A stretch of 64,000 bases of DNA, taken from the NCBI GenBank assembly GCA_964384945.1, contig CAYLMK010000018.1, positions 1 through 64,000 on the forward strand, written 5' to 3'. Source of the DNA: S015-6 sp964384945 (GTDB taxonomy: Bacteria > Desulfobacterota > DSWW01). The position numbers and the translations under genes are program-made. Shown one piece after another: positions 44,011 to 51,641 of the stretch. Within the stretch, counting starts at the first letter, position 1. Each line of letters starts with the position of its first letter. The notes beneath the pieces are model-generated. The model ran no database searches. It worked only from the letters and a program-made list of their open reading frames with translations, and was not told the origin of the DNA.

Positions 44011-45195
44011 ATGAACTTCGGTTTTTCGCAAGAACAGCAGGCCTTCCAGCAAGAGGTGCGTGCCTGGATACAGGAGAATTTGCCGGATGGCTGGAGAGAA
44101 CTGGATCCGGATTACCTGTCTGATACGGAAGAAATCATCCATATGGCCGTGGAGTTTGAAAAGAAGATGGCGGCCAAGGGATGGCATGCGCCTCACTATC
44201 CGAAAAAATACGGCGGCATGGACGCCACCCCGGAGGAGCAGTTCATCATCCGGCAGGAGAAATACCACTGCGGGGCCCCGTCCTCCCACAATGACATGAT
44301 GGGCGTGGATTTCGTGGGCCCTACGATTCTCGTCCACGGCACGGAAGAGCAGAAGGAGAAGTATGTGGGCGGCCTGGGCCGGGGAGAGCTGATCTTTTCC
44401 ATCGGCTACAGCGAGCCCAACTGCGGCTCCGACCTCGCCTCGCTTCAGACCCGAGCGGTCAAGGACGGTGACGACTATAGCATCAACGGGGTGAAGACCT
44501 TTCAGACCAACGCGCGTCATTCCGACTACTGCTGGCTGGCGGCCCGTACAGACCCGGAAGCCCCTAAACACAAGGGAATCACGGTCTTCATCGTGGATAT
44601 GAAGTCCGAGGGGATTGAGACCACCCCCATGAACAATGTGCTCGGTTATGCGCATTTCGACGAGACGGCCTTCAACGATGTTCGCGTGCCTGCGACAGAG
44701 ATCGTGGGTGGCCTGAACATGGGCTGGCCCGTGCTCATGACCGCCCTGAGCTACGAGAGGAGCATTATCCACCCGGTCTATTACACCCGGCGGCTTCTGG
44801 AAGATCTTGTATCCTTTGCCAAGGAGACCCCATGGCGTGACGGCGCACTCTCGGACAACCCGGCTGTTCGGCGCAAGCTGGCGGAGCTTGCGGTCGAAAA
44901 CGAAGGTGCGGCGCTGTTGGGCTATCGGCTGATGAGCCTTCAGATGAAGGGGGAGATTCCCTCCTATCAGCCCGCCGTATCCTATGTAATGGTGTCCCAA
45001 CACGCGCGGCATATGGCCAGCGCAGGTCTGGACATTCTAGGCCGCTACGGCCAGCTCACCGGGGCGTCCAAATGGACGCCGCTCAAAGGCCGGCTGTCGG
45101 CCTTTTTCCTGAGCAGCATCCCTCTGGGCATCGGAGGCGGCACCTTTGAGATTCAGCGGGGCATCATCGCAAAACTCGGCTTGGGTATGGGCTGA
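44011..45195 (+). CDS. Acyl-CoA dehydrogenase, large subunit of a probable heteromer
   Basis: The 394-residue protein has the ACAD fold: YSEPNCGSDLASLQT as FAD/substrate loop near residue 134, the helix with SYERSI holding the Glu that can act as catalytic base, and IGGGTFEIQRGIIA near the C-terminus for FAD. With the next gene (22 bases away) it forms a pair like ChsE1-ChsE2 (FadE28/29) of steroid degraders, whose alpha2-beta2 enzymes oxidise bulky side-chain acyl-CoAs. It begins an operon that ends with EtfBA. Confidence 0.9.
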   Translation: MNFGFSQEQQAFQQEVRAWIQENLPDGWRELDPDYLSDTEEIIHMAVEFEKKMAAKGWHAPHYPKKYGGMDATPEEQFIIRQEKYHCGAPSSHNDMMGVDFVGPTILVHGTEEQKEKYVGGLGRGELIFSIGYSEPNCGSDLASLQTRAVKDGDDYSINGVKTFQTNARHSDYCWLAARTDPEAPKHKGITVFIVDMKSEGIETTPMNNVLGYAHFDETAFNDVRVPATEIVGGLNMGWPVLMTALSYERSIIHPVYYTRRLLEDLVSFAKETPWRDGALSDNPAVRRKLAELAVENEGAALLGYRLMSLQMKGEIPSYQPAVSYVMVSQHARHMASAGLDILGRYGQLTGASKWTPLKGRLSAFFLSSIPLGIGGGTFEIQRGIIAKLGLGMG

Positions 45196-45217
45196 AGTGC
45201 CTCGAAAGGAATGACAC

Positions 45218-46351
45218 ATGGACTTCGAGTTCACGGAATATCAGAAGACACTCATGAGTACCGCGAGGGATATTGTTGCCAAGGAAGGCGGAACCGCGCT
45301 GATCCGAGAGCAGATGGCAAACCGGTCGGGTTACGATGAGAAGCGGTGGAAACGGATGGCCGAGCTGGGCTGGCTCGGCGTGTTGATCCCTGAAGTGTAT
45401 GGAGGCCTGGAAGGCGAATTCATGGAGTTGGCCATTTTGCAGGAAGCCATGGGCGAAGTCTGCTTTCCCGGTCCGTTCTTTTCGACGGCGGTTTTGGGCG
45501 CCATGACGATCTTGCTCGCCGGATCGGATACACAGAAAGAGAAGTTGTTACCCAGGGTCGCCGAGGGTGGGTTGATCCTATCCCTTGCCGAAAAAGAGCC
45601 CGGTGGTTGGGACGATGCCCGGGGCATCGCCACGGAGGCGAGGTCCGATGGGAATGCCTATATTCTCCAGGGCACCAAACTCTTCGTGGAAAATGCAGAC
45701 GTGGCTCAAACCATACTCTGTGCCGCCCGAACCGGCAAAGACGGTGCGCCCGAAGAAGGGATATCGCTGTTCCTGGTGGATCCGGCCGCTGAAGGCGTCA
45801 GGGTGACCGTCATGGAAACCCTGGGGTTTGATGGACAGTGTGAGGTGGTTCTGGACGATGTTAGGATTCCTGCGGAGAACCGGTTGGGGAACGAGGGAAC
45901 CGCATGGGAGACTCTGGTAAAGGTAAACCAAATCGCCGCGCTCGCCAAATGTGCCGATATCGTCGGCGGGCTCAAAACCACCCTGGACACGGCCGTGGCG
46001 TATGCCAAGAAGAGAGAACAGTTCGGCGTGCCCATCGCCAAGTTCCAGGCCATCCAGCACCACTGCGCCAACATGATGGTGGATGTGGATACGCTACGCT
46101 TCTTGACATACAAGGCCGCCTGGACCCTGGATCAGGGGCTTCCGGCGACCCGTGAGATCTCCATGGCCAAGGCGTGGATGGGGCCTGCATCCCATCGGGT
46201 CACCCTGCTGGGACACCAGATTCACGGGGGGACCTCCTTTTGCGAGGAGATGGACATGCACCTGTACTTTCGACGGGCCAAGGTGGCCGCCTTGTCCTTC
46301 GGCACCACGGACGACCATCTGGAAACGGTGGCACGTGCCATGGGCATGTAG
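45218..46351 (+). CDS. Acyl-CoA dehydrogenase, second subunit
   Basis: A 377-residue ACAD-like protein with degenerate motifs: SLAEKEPGGWDD replaces the usual TEPxxGSD, and the C-terminal FAD motif reads FGTTDDHLETVA rather than GGTxEIQR. Such weakened sites are usual for the partner subunit of heterotetrameric acyl-CoA dehydrogenases. The end overlaps closely with the next gene (4 bases apart). It likely contributes half of the active site or structural stability to the pair. Confidence 0.87.
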   Translation: MDFEFTEYQKTLMSTARDIVAKEGGTALIREQMANRSGYDEKRWKRMAELGWLGVLIPEVYGGLEGEFMELAILQEAMGEVCFPGPFFSTAVLGAMTILLAGSDTQKEKLLPRVAEGGLILSLAEKEPGGWDDARGIATEARSDGNAYILQGTKLFVENADVAQTILCAARTGKDGAPEEGISLFLVDPAAEGVRVTVMETLGFDGQCEVVLDDVRIPAENRLGNEGTAWETLVKVNQIAALAKCADIVGGLKTTLDTAVAYAKKREQFGVPIAKFQAIQHHCANMMVDVDTLRFLTYKAAWTLDQGLPATREISMAKAWMGPASHRVTLLGHQIHGGTSFCEEMDMHLYFRRAKVAALSFGTTDDHLETVARAMGM

Positions 46352-46354
46352 AAG

Positions 46355-48352
46355 ATGAGACCCACACGCGAAATCTATTGGAACATAGATAACCATTATC
46401 TCTTGTATGCCCTGTTTGCGGTCAGTGTATTGCTCTTCGCATGGGGCTCTTACCGGCGCCTGCAAGTCTGGCGAGTGGGGCTGGAAGACCATCGTCTGGA
46501 CGCCGTTTACGAGCGGCTGGCGGGTACGGTCAAACAGGTGCTCTCCCATGCCCGGATAATCCGGTACCCTTTGGCGGGTCTGTTTCACGCCCTGCTTTTC
46601 GGTGGCTTTGTCGTCCTGTTCATGGGGACCGTAGTGGTGCTGCTCGACGCGGACTTCGGGCTGCCGGTCATGCAAGGCCATTTCTACCTCTATTTTCAGT
46701 CACTCGTTCTGGATATGGCCGGGCTGGCGGCACTGGCGGGGATTCTTCTCGCCATTGTCCATCGATACGTTCTTCGTCCGGGTCGCTATGAAGGCACGTC
46801 GGGCGACCCCTTACTGCTGGCGGGTCTGGCGGCCATTCTGGCGAGCGGCTTTCTCATTGAGGGAGCCCGGATCTCCGTTACCCGTGACCCCTGGGGCAGT
46901 TGGTCACTCGTGGGGCTCTGGGTATCCCGGTTTTTCGCCGACACCTCCGTGGAGACGCAGGCGACGACCCATCGCGTGCTCTGGTGGTTCCATCTGACGG
47001 CTGTGCTGGGTCTGTTTGCCTATCTGCCCCATTCCAGATTCATTCACGCCCTGATCGGACCGGTAAACATATTCTTGAGAAATCGAAACCGGGGCGCATT
47101 GAAACCCGCCCGCTACGGTGTGGAGCATTTCGAGGACCTCGAAACCTGCGGAGTGGGCGAATTCGAAGAGTTCACATGGAAACACATCTTCGATTTTTCC
47201 GTATGCACCGAGTGTGGACGCTGTACGGACAACTGCCCGGCCCATGCGGCAGGCCGCCCTCTATCTCCCAGGGATCTCACCCTCGCGCTGCGGGATTACG
47301 GATATGCAAAGAGAGGCCCTGGTGAAAAAGGCGCCACAGAAGATCCGGCGGCCATGGTAGGGGATGTGATCGACCCGGAAACCCTGTGGTCCTGTACCAC
47401 CTGCGGGGCCTGCGAACAAGAGTGCCCCGCGTTCATCGAGTATATCGATAAGATCGTCGATATGCGTCGGCACCTGGTGGAAAACTCGCAGAATCCCTCC
47501 GGCTTCAACGCGGTGTTCCAAAACGTCAAGGCCACAGGGAACCCCTTTGGAAAACCGCCGGAAAAGCGGGTGGAGTGGCTTCAGGACATGGGAGGCCTTC
47601 CCGTGCGCGTTCTTGAGGAGGGCGAATCGGTGGATGTCCTGTTTTATGTGGACGGCTACGGTGCCTACGACCCCAAGAGCCGGGCCGGCACCCGGGCTGT
47701 TGCCACGGGACTGCACAGGACCGGCATCGACTTCGGCATCCTGGGCGAGCGTGAAATGGACACCGGCCACCAGGTCCGGCGCATGGGGGAAGAGGGCCTG
47801 TTTCAGTTCCTGGTGAAGCGGAACATGGAGACATTGGGGTCGGTCCGGTTCAACCGCATCGTCACGGTGGACCCCCATGCCTTCAATACCCTGAAGCACG
47901 ACTACCCGGGCACCTTTTGCATCTCTCATTACACCCACTACTTTGCCGAACTGCTGGCTGCGGGCAAGCTGCGGCCGAGAACAACGCCGATTGGCGGAAG
48001 CATCTGCACCTATCACGATCCCTGCTACCTGGGACGCCACAACGCGACGTACGAACCGCCCAGACAATTGCTGCGTGCGATACCGGGCATGAAGCTGGTG
48101 GAGATGGACAGGAACAGGGATCGCAGTTTCTGCTGCGGTGGGGGGGATGTGATCCTCTGGCACGAAATGGAAAAGGAAGAGATCAGGCCTGCAACCCTTC
48201 GGGTCCGGATGGCACGGGCGGCCGGTGCCGACGTCCTGGTTACGGCCTGCCCGTTTTGTTTCATTCACTTCGACGATGCCGTGAAGACCGAAGGCCTCGA
48301 GGAAGAGATCAAGGTGGTCGATTTGATGACTCTCTTCGTGGACTCCCTCTAG
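46355..48352 (+). CDS. Membrane FeS oxidoreductase (ETF:menaquinone oxidoreductase type, HdrD/CCG family)
   Basis: The 665-residue protein has an N-terminal NarI-like region of about six transmembrane helices (residues 8-235), two 4Fe-4S motifs (CTECGRCTDNCP near residue 288 and CTTCGACEQECP near residue 348) and two CCG domains. The second CCG domain is intact (YHDPCYLGRH, FCCGGGD, CPFC). The first has lost its Cys: VDGYGAYD, MDTGHQVRRMG and VDPHAFNTLK stand where relatives carry Cys. The protein should pass electrons from reduced ETF (next genes) to menaquinone. Confidence 0.9.
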   Translation: MRPTREIYWNIDNHYLLYALFAVSVLLFAWGSYRRLQVWRVGLEDHRLDAVYERLAGTVKQVLSHARIIRYPLAGLFHALLFGGFVVLFMGTVVVLLDADFGLPVMQGHFYLYFQSLVLDMAGLAALAGILLAIVHRYVLRPGRYEGTSGDPLLLAGLAAILASGFLIEGARISVTRDPWGSWSLVGLWVSRFFADTSVETQATTHRVLWWFHLTAVLGLFAYLPHSRFIHALIGPVNIFLRNRNRGALKPARYGVEHFEDLETCGVGEFEEFTWKHIFDFSVCTECGRCTDNCPAHAAGRPLSPRDLTLALRDYGYAKRGPGEKGATEDPAAMVGDVIDPETLWSCTTCGACEQECPAFIEYIDKIVDMRRHLVENSQNPSGFNAVFQNVKATGNPFGKPPEKRVEWLQDMGGLPVRVLEEGESVDVLFYVDGYGAYDPKSRAGTRAVATGLHRTGIDFGILGEREMDTGHQVRRMGEEGLFQFLVKRNMETLGSVRFNRIVTVDPHAFNTLKHDYPGTFCISHYTHYFAELLAAGKLRPRTTPIGGSICTYHDPCYLGRHNATYEPPRQLLRAIPGMKLVEMDRNRDRSFCCGGGDVILWHEMEKEEIRPATLRVRMARAAGADVLVTACPFCFIHFDDAVKTEGLEEEIKVVDLMTLFVDSL

Positions 48353-48369
48353 AAAGCAGAGGAAGAATC

Positions 48370-49149
48370 ATGGACATTTGGGTATGCGTGAAACGGGTTC
48401 CCATGACCCAGGAGGTGGATCTCAGGATCGATGCTTCGGGTAAAGAGATCGATAAGAGCCGGCTGGCCTGGGTCATGAACGAATGGGACAGCTACGCCGT
48501 GGAGGAGGCGGTCCTTCTGAAGGAGAAAAGTGGTGGAACCGTAACGGTCGTCACCGTCGGGGGAAAATCGGATGAGGAGATCCTTTGGAAGTGTTTGGCC
48601 ATGGGGGCCGACAAGGCCGTTCGCATCGAGCCCGGAGCGATTGTCCTGGATGGCTATGTGATCTCCATGGCCCTGTCACAAGTTGTGAAACAACACGGCT
48701 GTGACCTCGTTCTCACCGGAGTCCAGGCCGATGACCACAACGACGGGGTCGTGGGAAGCATGCTTGCCGAGCACCTGGGTATTTCCCATGCCGCCGTCGT
48801 AAACTCCCTTAAGGTTACCGACGGCACCGCAACAGTCAGGGTCGAATTGGAAGGTGGCGTGGAAGAGGTCTTCACCCTCGAGTTGCCTGCCCTTTTGAGT
48901 ATCCAGACGGGTATCAACGAACCTCGCTATGTTTCCATCATGGCGGTCCGAAGGGCGCACAAGAAAGAACTGGAAGTCATCGCCCTGGAAGACTTGAATC
49001 TCTCCGAGGAGGATCTTTCTCCCCGGACGACCATCGAAGAGATATTCGAGCCCCCGAAGACCGGCGGCGCAAAGATGATCGAGGGCGGTCTTCATGAGGT
49101 TGCCGAAGGGATCATCCGGATCCTGAAGGAAAAGGGGGTCATGGAATAA
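48370..49149 (+). CDS. etfB: Electron transfer flavoprotein beta subunit
   Basis: The 259-residue protein is a full-length EtfB: it starts MDIWVCVKRVPMTQEVDLRI, has the AMP-binding-type region LTGVQADDHNDGVVGSMLAEHL and the recognition-loop region PALLSIQTGINEPRY. It receives electrons from the acyl-CoA dehydrogenases of the operon. Its stop overlaps the etfA start as TAATG. Together they feed the FeS oxidoreductase encoded upstream. Confidence 0.95.
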   Translation: MDIWVCVKRVPMTQEVDLRIDASGKEIDKSRLAWVMNEWDSYAVEEAVLLKEKSGGTVTVVTVGGKSDEEILWKCLAMGADKAVRIEPGAIVLDGYVISMALSQVVKQHGCDLVLTGVQADDHNDGVVGSMLAEHLGISHAAVVNSLKVTDGTATVRVELEGGVEEVFTLELPALLSIQTGINEPRYVSIMAVRRAHKKELEVIALEDLNLSEEDLSPRTTIEEIFEPPKTGGAKMIEGGLHEVAEGIIRILKEKGVME

Positions 49150-50126
49150 TGGCCGATATCTTTGTTGTCATCGAGCACAGGGATGGGGAGATCAGAGAGG
49201 TCTCGTTGCAGATGCTTCACAAGGCGAACGATCTCTGCAGAGCGTGTTCGTGCAGCCTGGTCGCCGTCGTACTCGGTGCTGCCAACGAGGCCCTGGTCGC
49301 TGGAATAAGGGACAAGGCTGACAAGGTCGTCAGCATCGAGTCCGAGGCGTTTCGCCATTTCGATGTTGCCCTCTCCAAGGGGGTGCTGTCCGCTCTCATC
49401 CGAAAAGAGGCGCCCTTTCTGACGTTGATCGGGCATACCCCGTGGGGCATGGACTTGGCGCCGGCCCTGTCGGTGCGGCTCGGCCTCCCCCTTTCTACCG
49501 ACGCGGTGGATATCCTGCTCGAAGAGGGCCGACCCAAGGTCGTCAGGCAGATCTACAACGGCAAGCTTTTCGCCAGGGTCGCGATGAAGGAGTCCAAGGG
49601 CTACCTGGTCACGGTCCGGCCCGGTGCCTTTCCTGCCGAGTGGCAGGGCCACCGCTCGGCAGAGGTGGTTTCCGGCCTGGTTCCCGAACTGCTTGAGAGC
49701 GGCAAACGCTTCATCGCGTTGGAGGAGTCCGGCGCCGGCGAGTTGGATATCACCCAGGCGGAGCTGTTGGTCTCCATCGGCCGGGGGATCGGCGATCCGG
49801 ACAACATTCCCCTGGTTTCCGAACTGGCCGATGCCCTGGGAGGGACCCTGTCGTGCTCCCGGCCGGTGGTCGACAAGAACTGGCTGCCCAAGGTTCACCA
49901 GGTGGGTACCAGCGGCAGGTCGGTCAAGCCCAAGGTCTATCTGGCCATGGGCATCAGCGGGGCCTTTCAGCACTTGGCCGGTATCACCGGCGCCGGCACC
50001 GTCATCGCCGTGAACAAGGATCCCAGGGCGCCCATATTTCGAGAAGCGGACTACGGTGTGGCGGCCGACATGATGAAGGTGGTGGAGGCAATGAAAGAGA
50101 ACCTGCTGAAAAAGCCTCTCAGGTGA
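49149..50126 (+). CDS. etfA: Electron transfer flavoprotein alpha subunit
   Basis: The 325-residue protein carries the EtfA C-terminal FAD domain with VGTSGRSVKPKVYLAMGISG, GAFQHLAGI and AVNKDPRAPIFREADYG, all standard for the family. With EtfB it makes the soluble electron carrier for the acyl-CoA dehydrogenases at 44011, 45218 and probably 57828. The stop lies inside the stem of a strong hairpin (50118-50160), so the operon likely ends here. Confidence 0.95.
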   Translation: MADIFVVIEHRDGEIREVSLQMLHKANDLCRACSCSLVAVVLGAANEALVAGIRDKADKVVSIESEAFRHFDVALSKGVLSALIRKEAPFLTLIGHTPWGMDLAPALSVRLGLPLSTDAVDILLEEGRPKVVRQIYNGKLFARVAMKESKGYLVTVRPGAFPAEWQGHRSAEVVSGLVPELLESGKRFIALEESGAGELDITQAELLVSIGRGIGDPDNIPLVSELADALGGTLSCSRPVVDKNWLPKVHQVGTSGRSVKPKVYLAMGISGAFQHLAGITGAGTVIAVNKDPRAPIFREADYGVAADMMKVVEAMKENLLKKPLR

Positions 50127-50160
50127 GCGCGAGGCCTGTAAGCCTTCACGCTCACCTGAG
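50118..50160 (+). terminator. Hairpin at the end of the ETF operon
   Basis: CTCAGGTGAGCG (50118-50129) and CGCTCACCTGAG (50149-50160) form a perfect 12-bp stem with a 19-base loop, overlapping the last codons of etfA. There is no following T-run, so termination may not be simple intrinsic; convergent transcription from the minus-strand gene at 50201 is an added reason for it. Confidence 0.6.
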
Positions 50161-50200
50161 ACGTAACCATTCCATTTACGCCGATATCTGCAGGACGCAT

Positions 50201-51028
50201 TCAGTCGTCTTCTGCCGGACAGGCAAATCCACCGGGTATGCAGGTCCCGGCTCCCGTTCTGCGACACAACGTACCGTTCAACGCCCTCATGCCCATTACA
50301 TCCGTCCCGACAACGATTGGGCCGATCGTGGTTCTCATGACCGATATGGGCGATACCAGACGCAAGGCGTAGGTCGGATCGCTCCCGGACAGCCTGGACC
50401 CTGTGTCTGACAGGGTCTGGTTGTTTCCGTTCTCATTCGTCACTCTCGCCTCACCGGTTTCTGTGGTTACCGGCTGTATTCCGTAGGCGCCGGTCCCTCC
50501 CGCGCACAACGGGAATGTGGTCGGGGTCTGATCGTCCCAGAAGGGTATCTCCCCGGTCACGGTCGTGGCCGCTCCCCCAGGAGCCTCCATGCCCGTCACA
50601 AGGGAGTTGACACAGGCCGCCGCCGCCGCACAAGCACCCCCTCCTCCGGGATCCACATTGATGCTGGCAGCGGCATCGTCCGCGCTGGAGGCCCCCACGG
50701 TCAGGTCGACCGCGCCCGTCCCATCATAGTCCGCGTCAATCGTCCCATTGAATATCCCTATGGCAATTCCATAGTGGGGCCCCGGGTCGTTGCTCGTGAT
50801 AACGTTGCTCGTTACGTCAAGATTCTTGATGCAGAAATTCGTGGTCGAAGGGCAGGTCATGTTATTGAGCGCGAGTGCGCAGTCTCCGCCAACACCATCT
50901 GCGAAGTACGCCTCCGTTGAGAACGTGCCGTAGAAGTCGTAGGTGCCGTCATTAATGGCTGCCGCCATGGACGCCAGTCCGACGGAGAGATTGAGGATGA
51001 ATACGGCAATCATGATGATTCGCATCAT
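50201..51028 (-). CDS. Secreted protein of unknown function, Gly/Ala/Cys rich
   Basis: The 275-residue product has a signal peptide (residues 1-23, IAVFILNLSVGLASMAAA) and a mature part rich in Gly, Ala, Thr and Asp, with eight or more Cys (GDCAL, MTCPS, NFCIK, GACAAAAACV, LCRRTGAGTC, FACPAEDD). The start ATG 51028 follows GAGAGGAG. No domain is recognised; the composition suggests an exported disulfide-bonded beta protein. It is convergent with etfA and divergent from the aldehyde ferredoxin oxidoreductase gene, and may not belong to the pathway. Confidence 0.65.
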   Translation of the reverse strand: MMRIIMIAVFILNLSVGLASMAAAINDGTYDFYGTFSTEAYFADGVGGDCALALNNMTCPSTTNFCIKNLDVTSNVITSNDPGPHYGIAIGIFNGTIDADYDGTGAVDLTVGASSADDAAASINVDPGGGGACAAAAACVNSLVTGMEAPGGAATTVTGEIPFWDDQTPTTFPLCAGGTGAYGIQPVTTETGEARVTNENGNNQTLSDTGSRLSGSDPTYALRLVSPISVMRTTIGPIVVGTDVMGMRALNGTLCRRTGAGTCIPGGFACPAEDD

Positions 51029-51641
51029 ATTGTCTCCTCTCATTCTTGGATTCTGGTCGACTCTTTCTCTTGAAATCCTATTCCGATCATGCGGATTCAT
51101 TCCTAAGTGGCATAACCCCCTTTCTGCTTGCGGGCAGAAGCAAGTCCCGGTATCCTATGACGAAAAAGCCCGGAAGCTGGACAAGCCTCTAACGCCTCAA
51201 AGCCGTTTGAGGTCTGTCGCTGGGGAGGGGCCCAATCCACCGCCAGCGGCAAACCGGTTTCTGGGCTTTCTACTCCCTAATATTCATATTCCACATCATC
51301 GCCCTGCTCCACACGCACGGAAGACTTGAGGTGAGACGAAAACCGAGGGGATACACCCCTCGCTTGACAAGGGGTTGGGGCCAGGCATAGAATGCTATTC
51401 GAGTATAAAGGATTATTTACCAAGAGAATGGGAATCAGTCAAGGATTATTTTGACACAGTTGGGTGTAAAATTACCACCAATAAAGGATCCTTTCGATTT
51501 GACACACCCTGCTGGAATCGTACGAGTGTATGAAAGAAGTTGACAGAACAAAAATCAATCGCTAAATAGCATTCTGAATGGAACTAGCATTCTGCACAAG
51601 GGCTCACAAAAGGAAGGTGTCCAGACAGAGGAGGATCACCC
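51029..51641. other. Control region with several -35-like boxes
   Basis: No gene is supported. TTGACA occurs at 51364, 51451, 51499 and 51540. The first has TAGAAT 18 bases downstream and an overlapping GAATGCTATTC palindrome (51390-51400), the same operator type as elsewhere. The last (51540-51568) is the regulon-type promoter. The large number of boxes suggests more than one start site for the following gene. Confidence 0.55.
51540..51568 (+). promoter_or_regulatory. Regulon-type promoter of the aldehyde ferredoxin oxidoreductase gene
   Basis: TTGACA (51540-51545), 17-bp spacer, TAAATA (51563-51568). GAACAAAAATC follows the -35 and AAATAGCATTC overlaps the -10, 18 bp apart, and is followed by TGAATGG. 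Confidence 0.68.

Noticed and set aside
43990..45012. A 340-codon minus-strand frame opposite the first acyl-CoA dehydrogenase.
   Set aside because: It shows no protein family features and has no ribosome binding site; it is a shadow of the ACAD gene.
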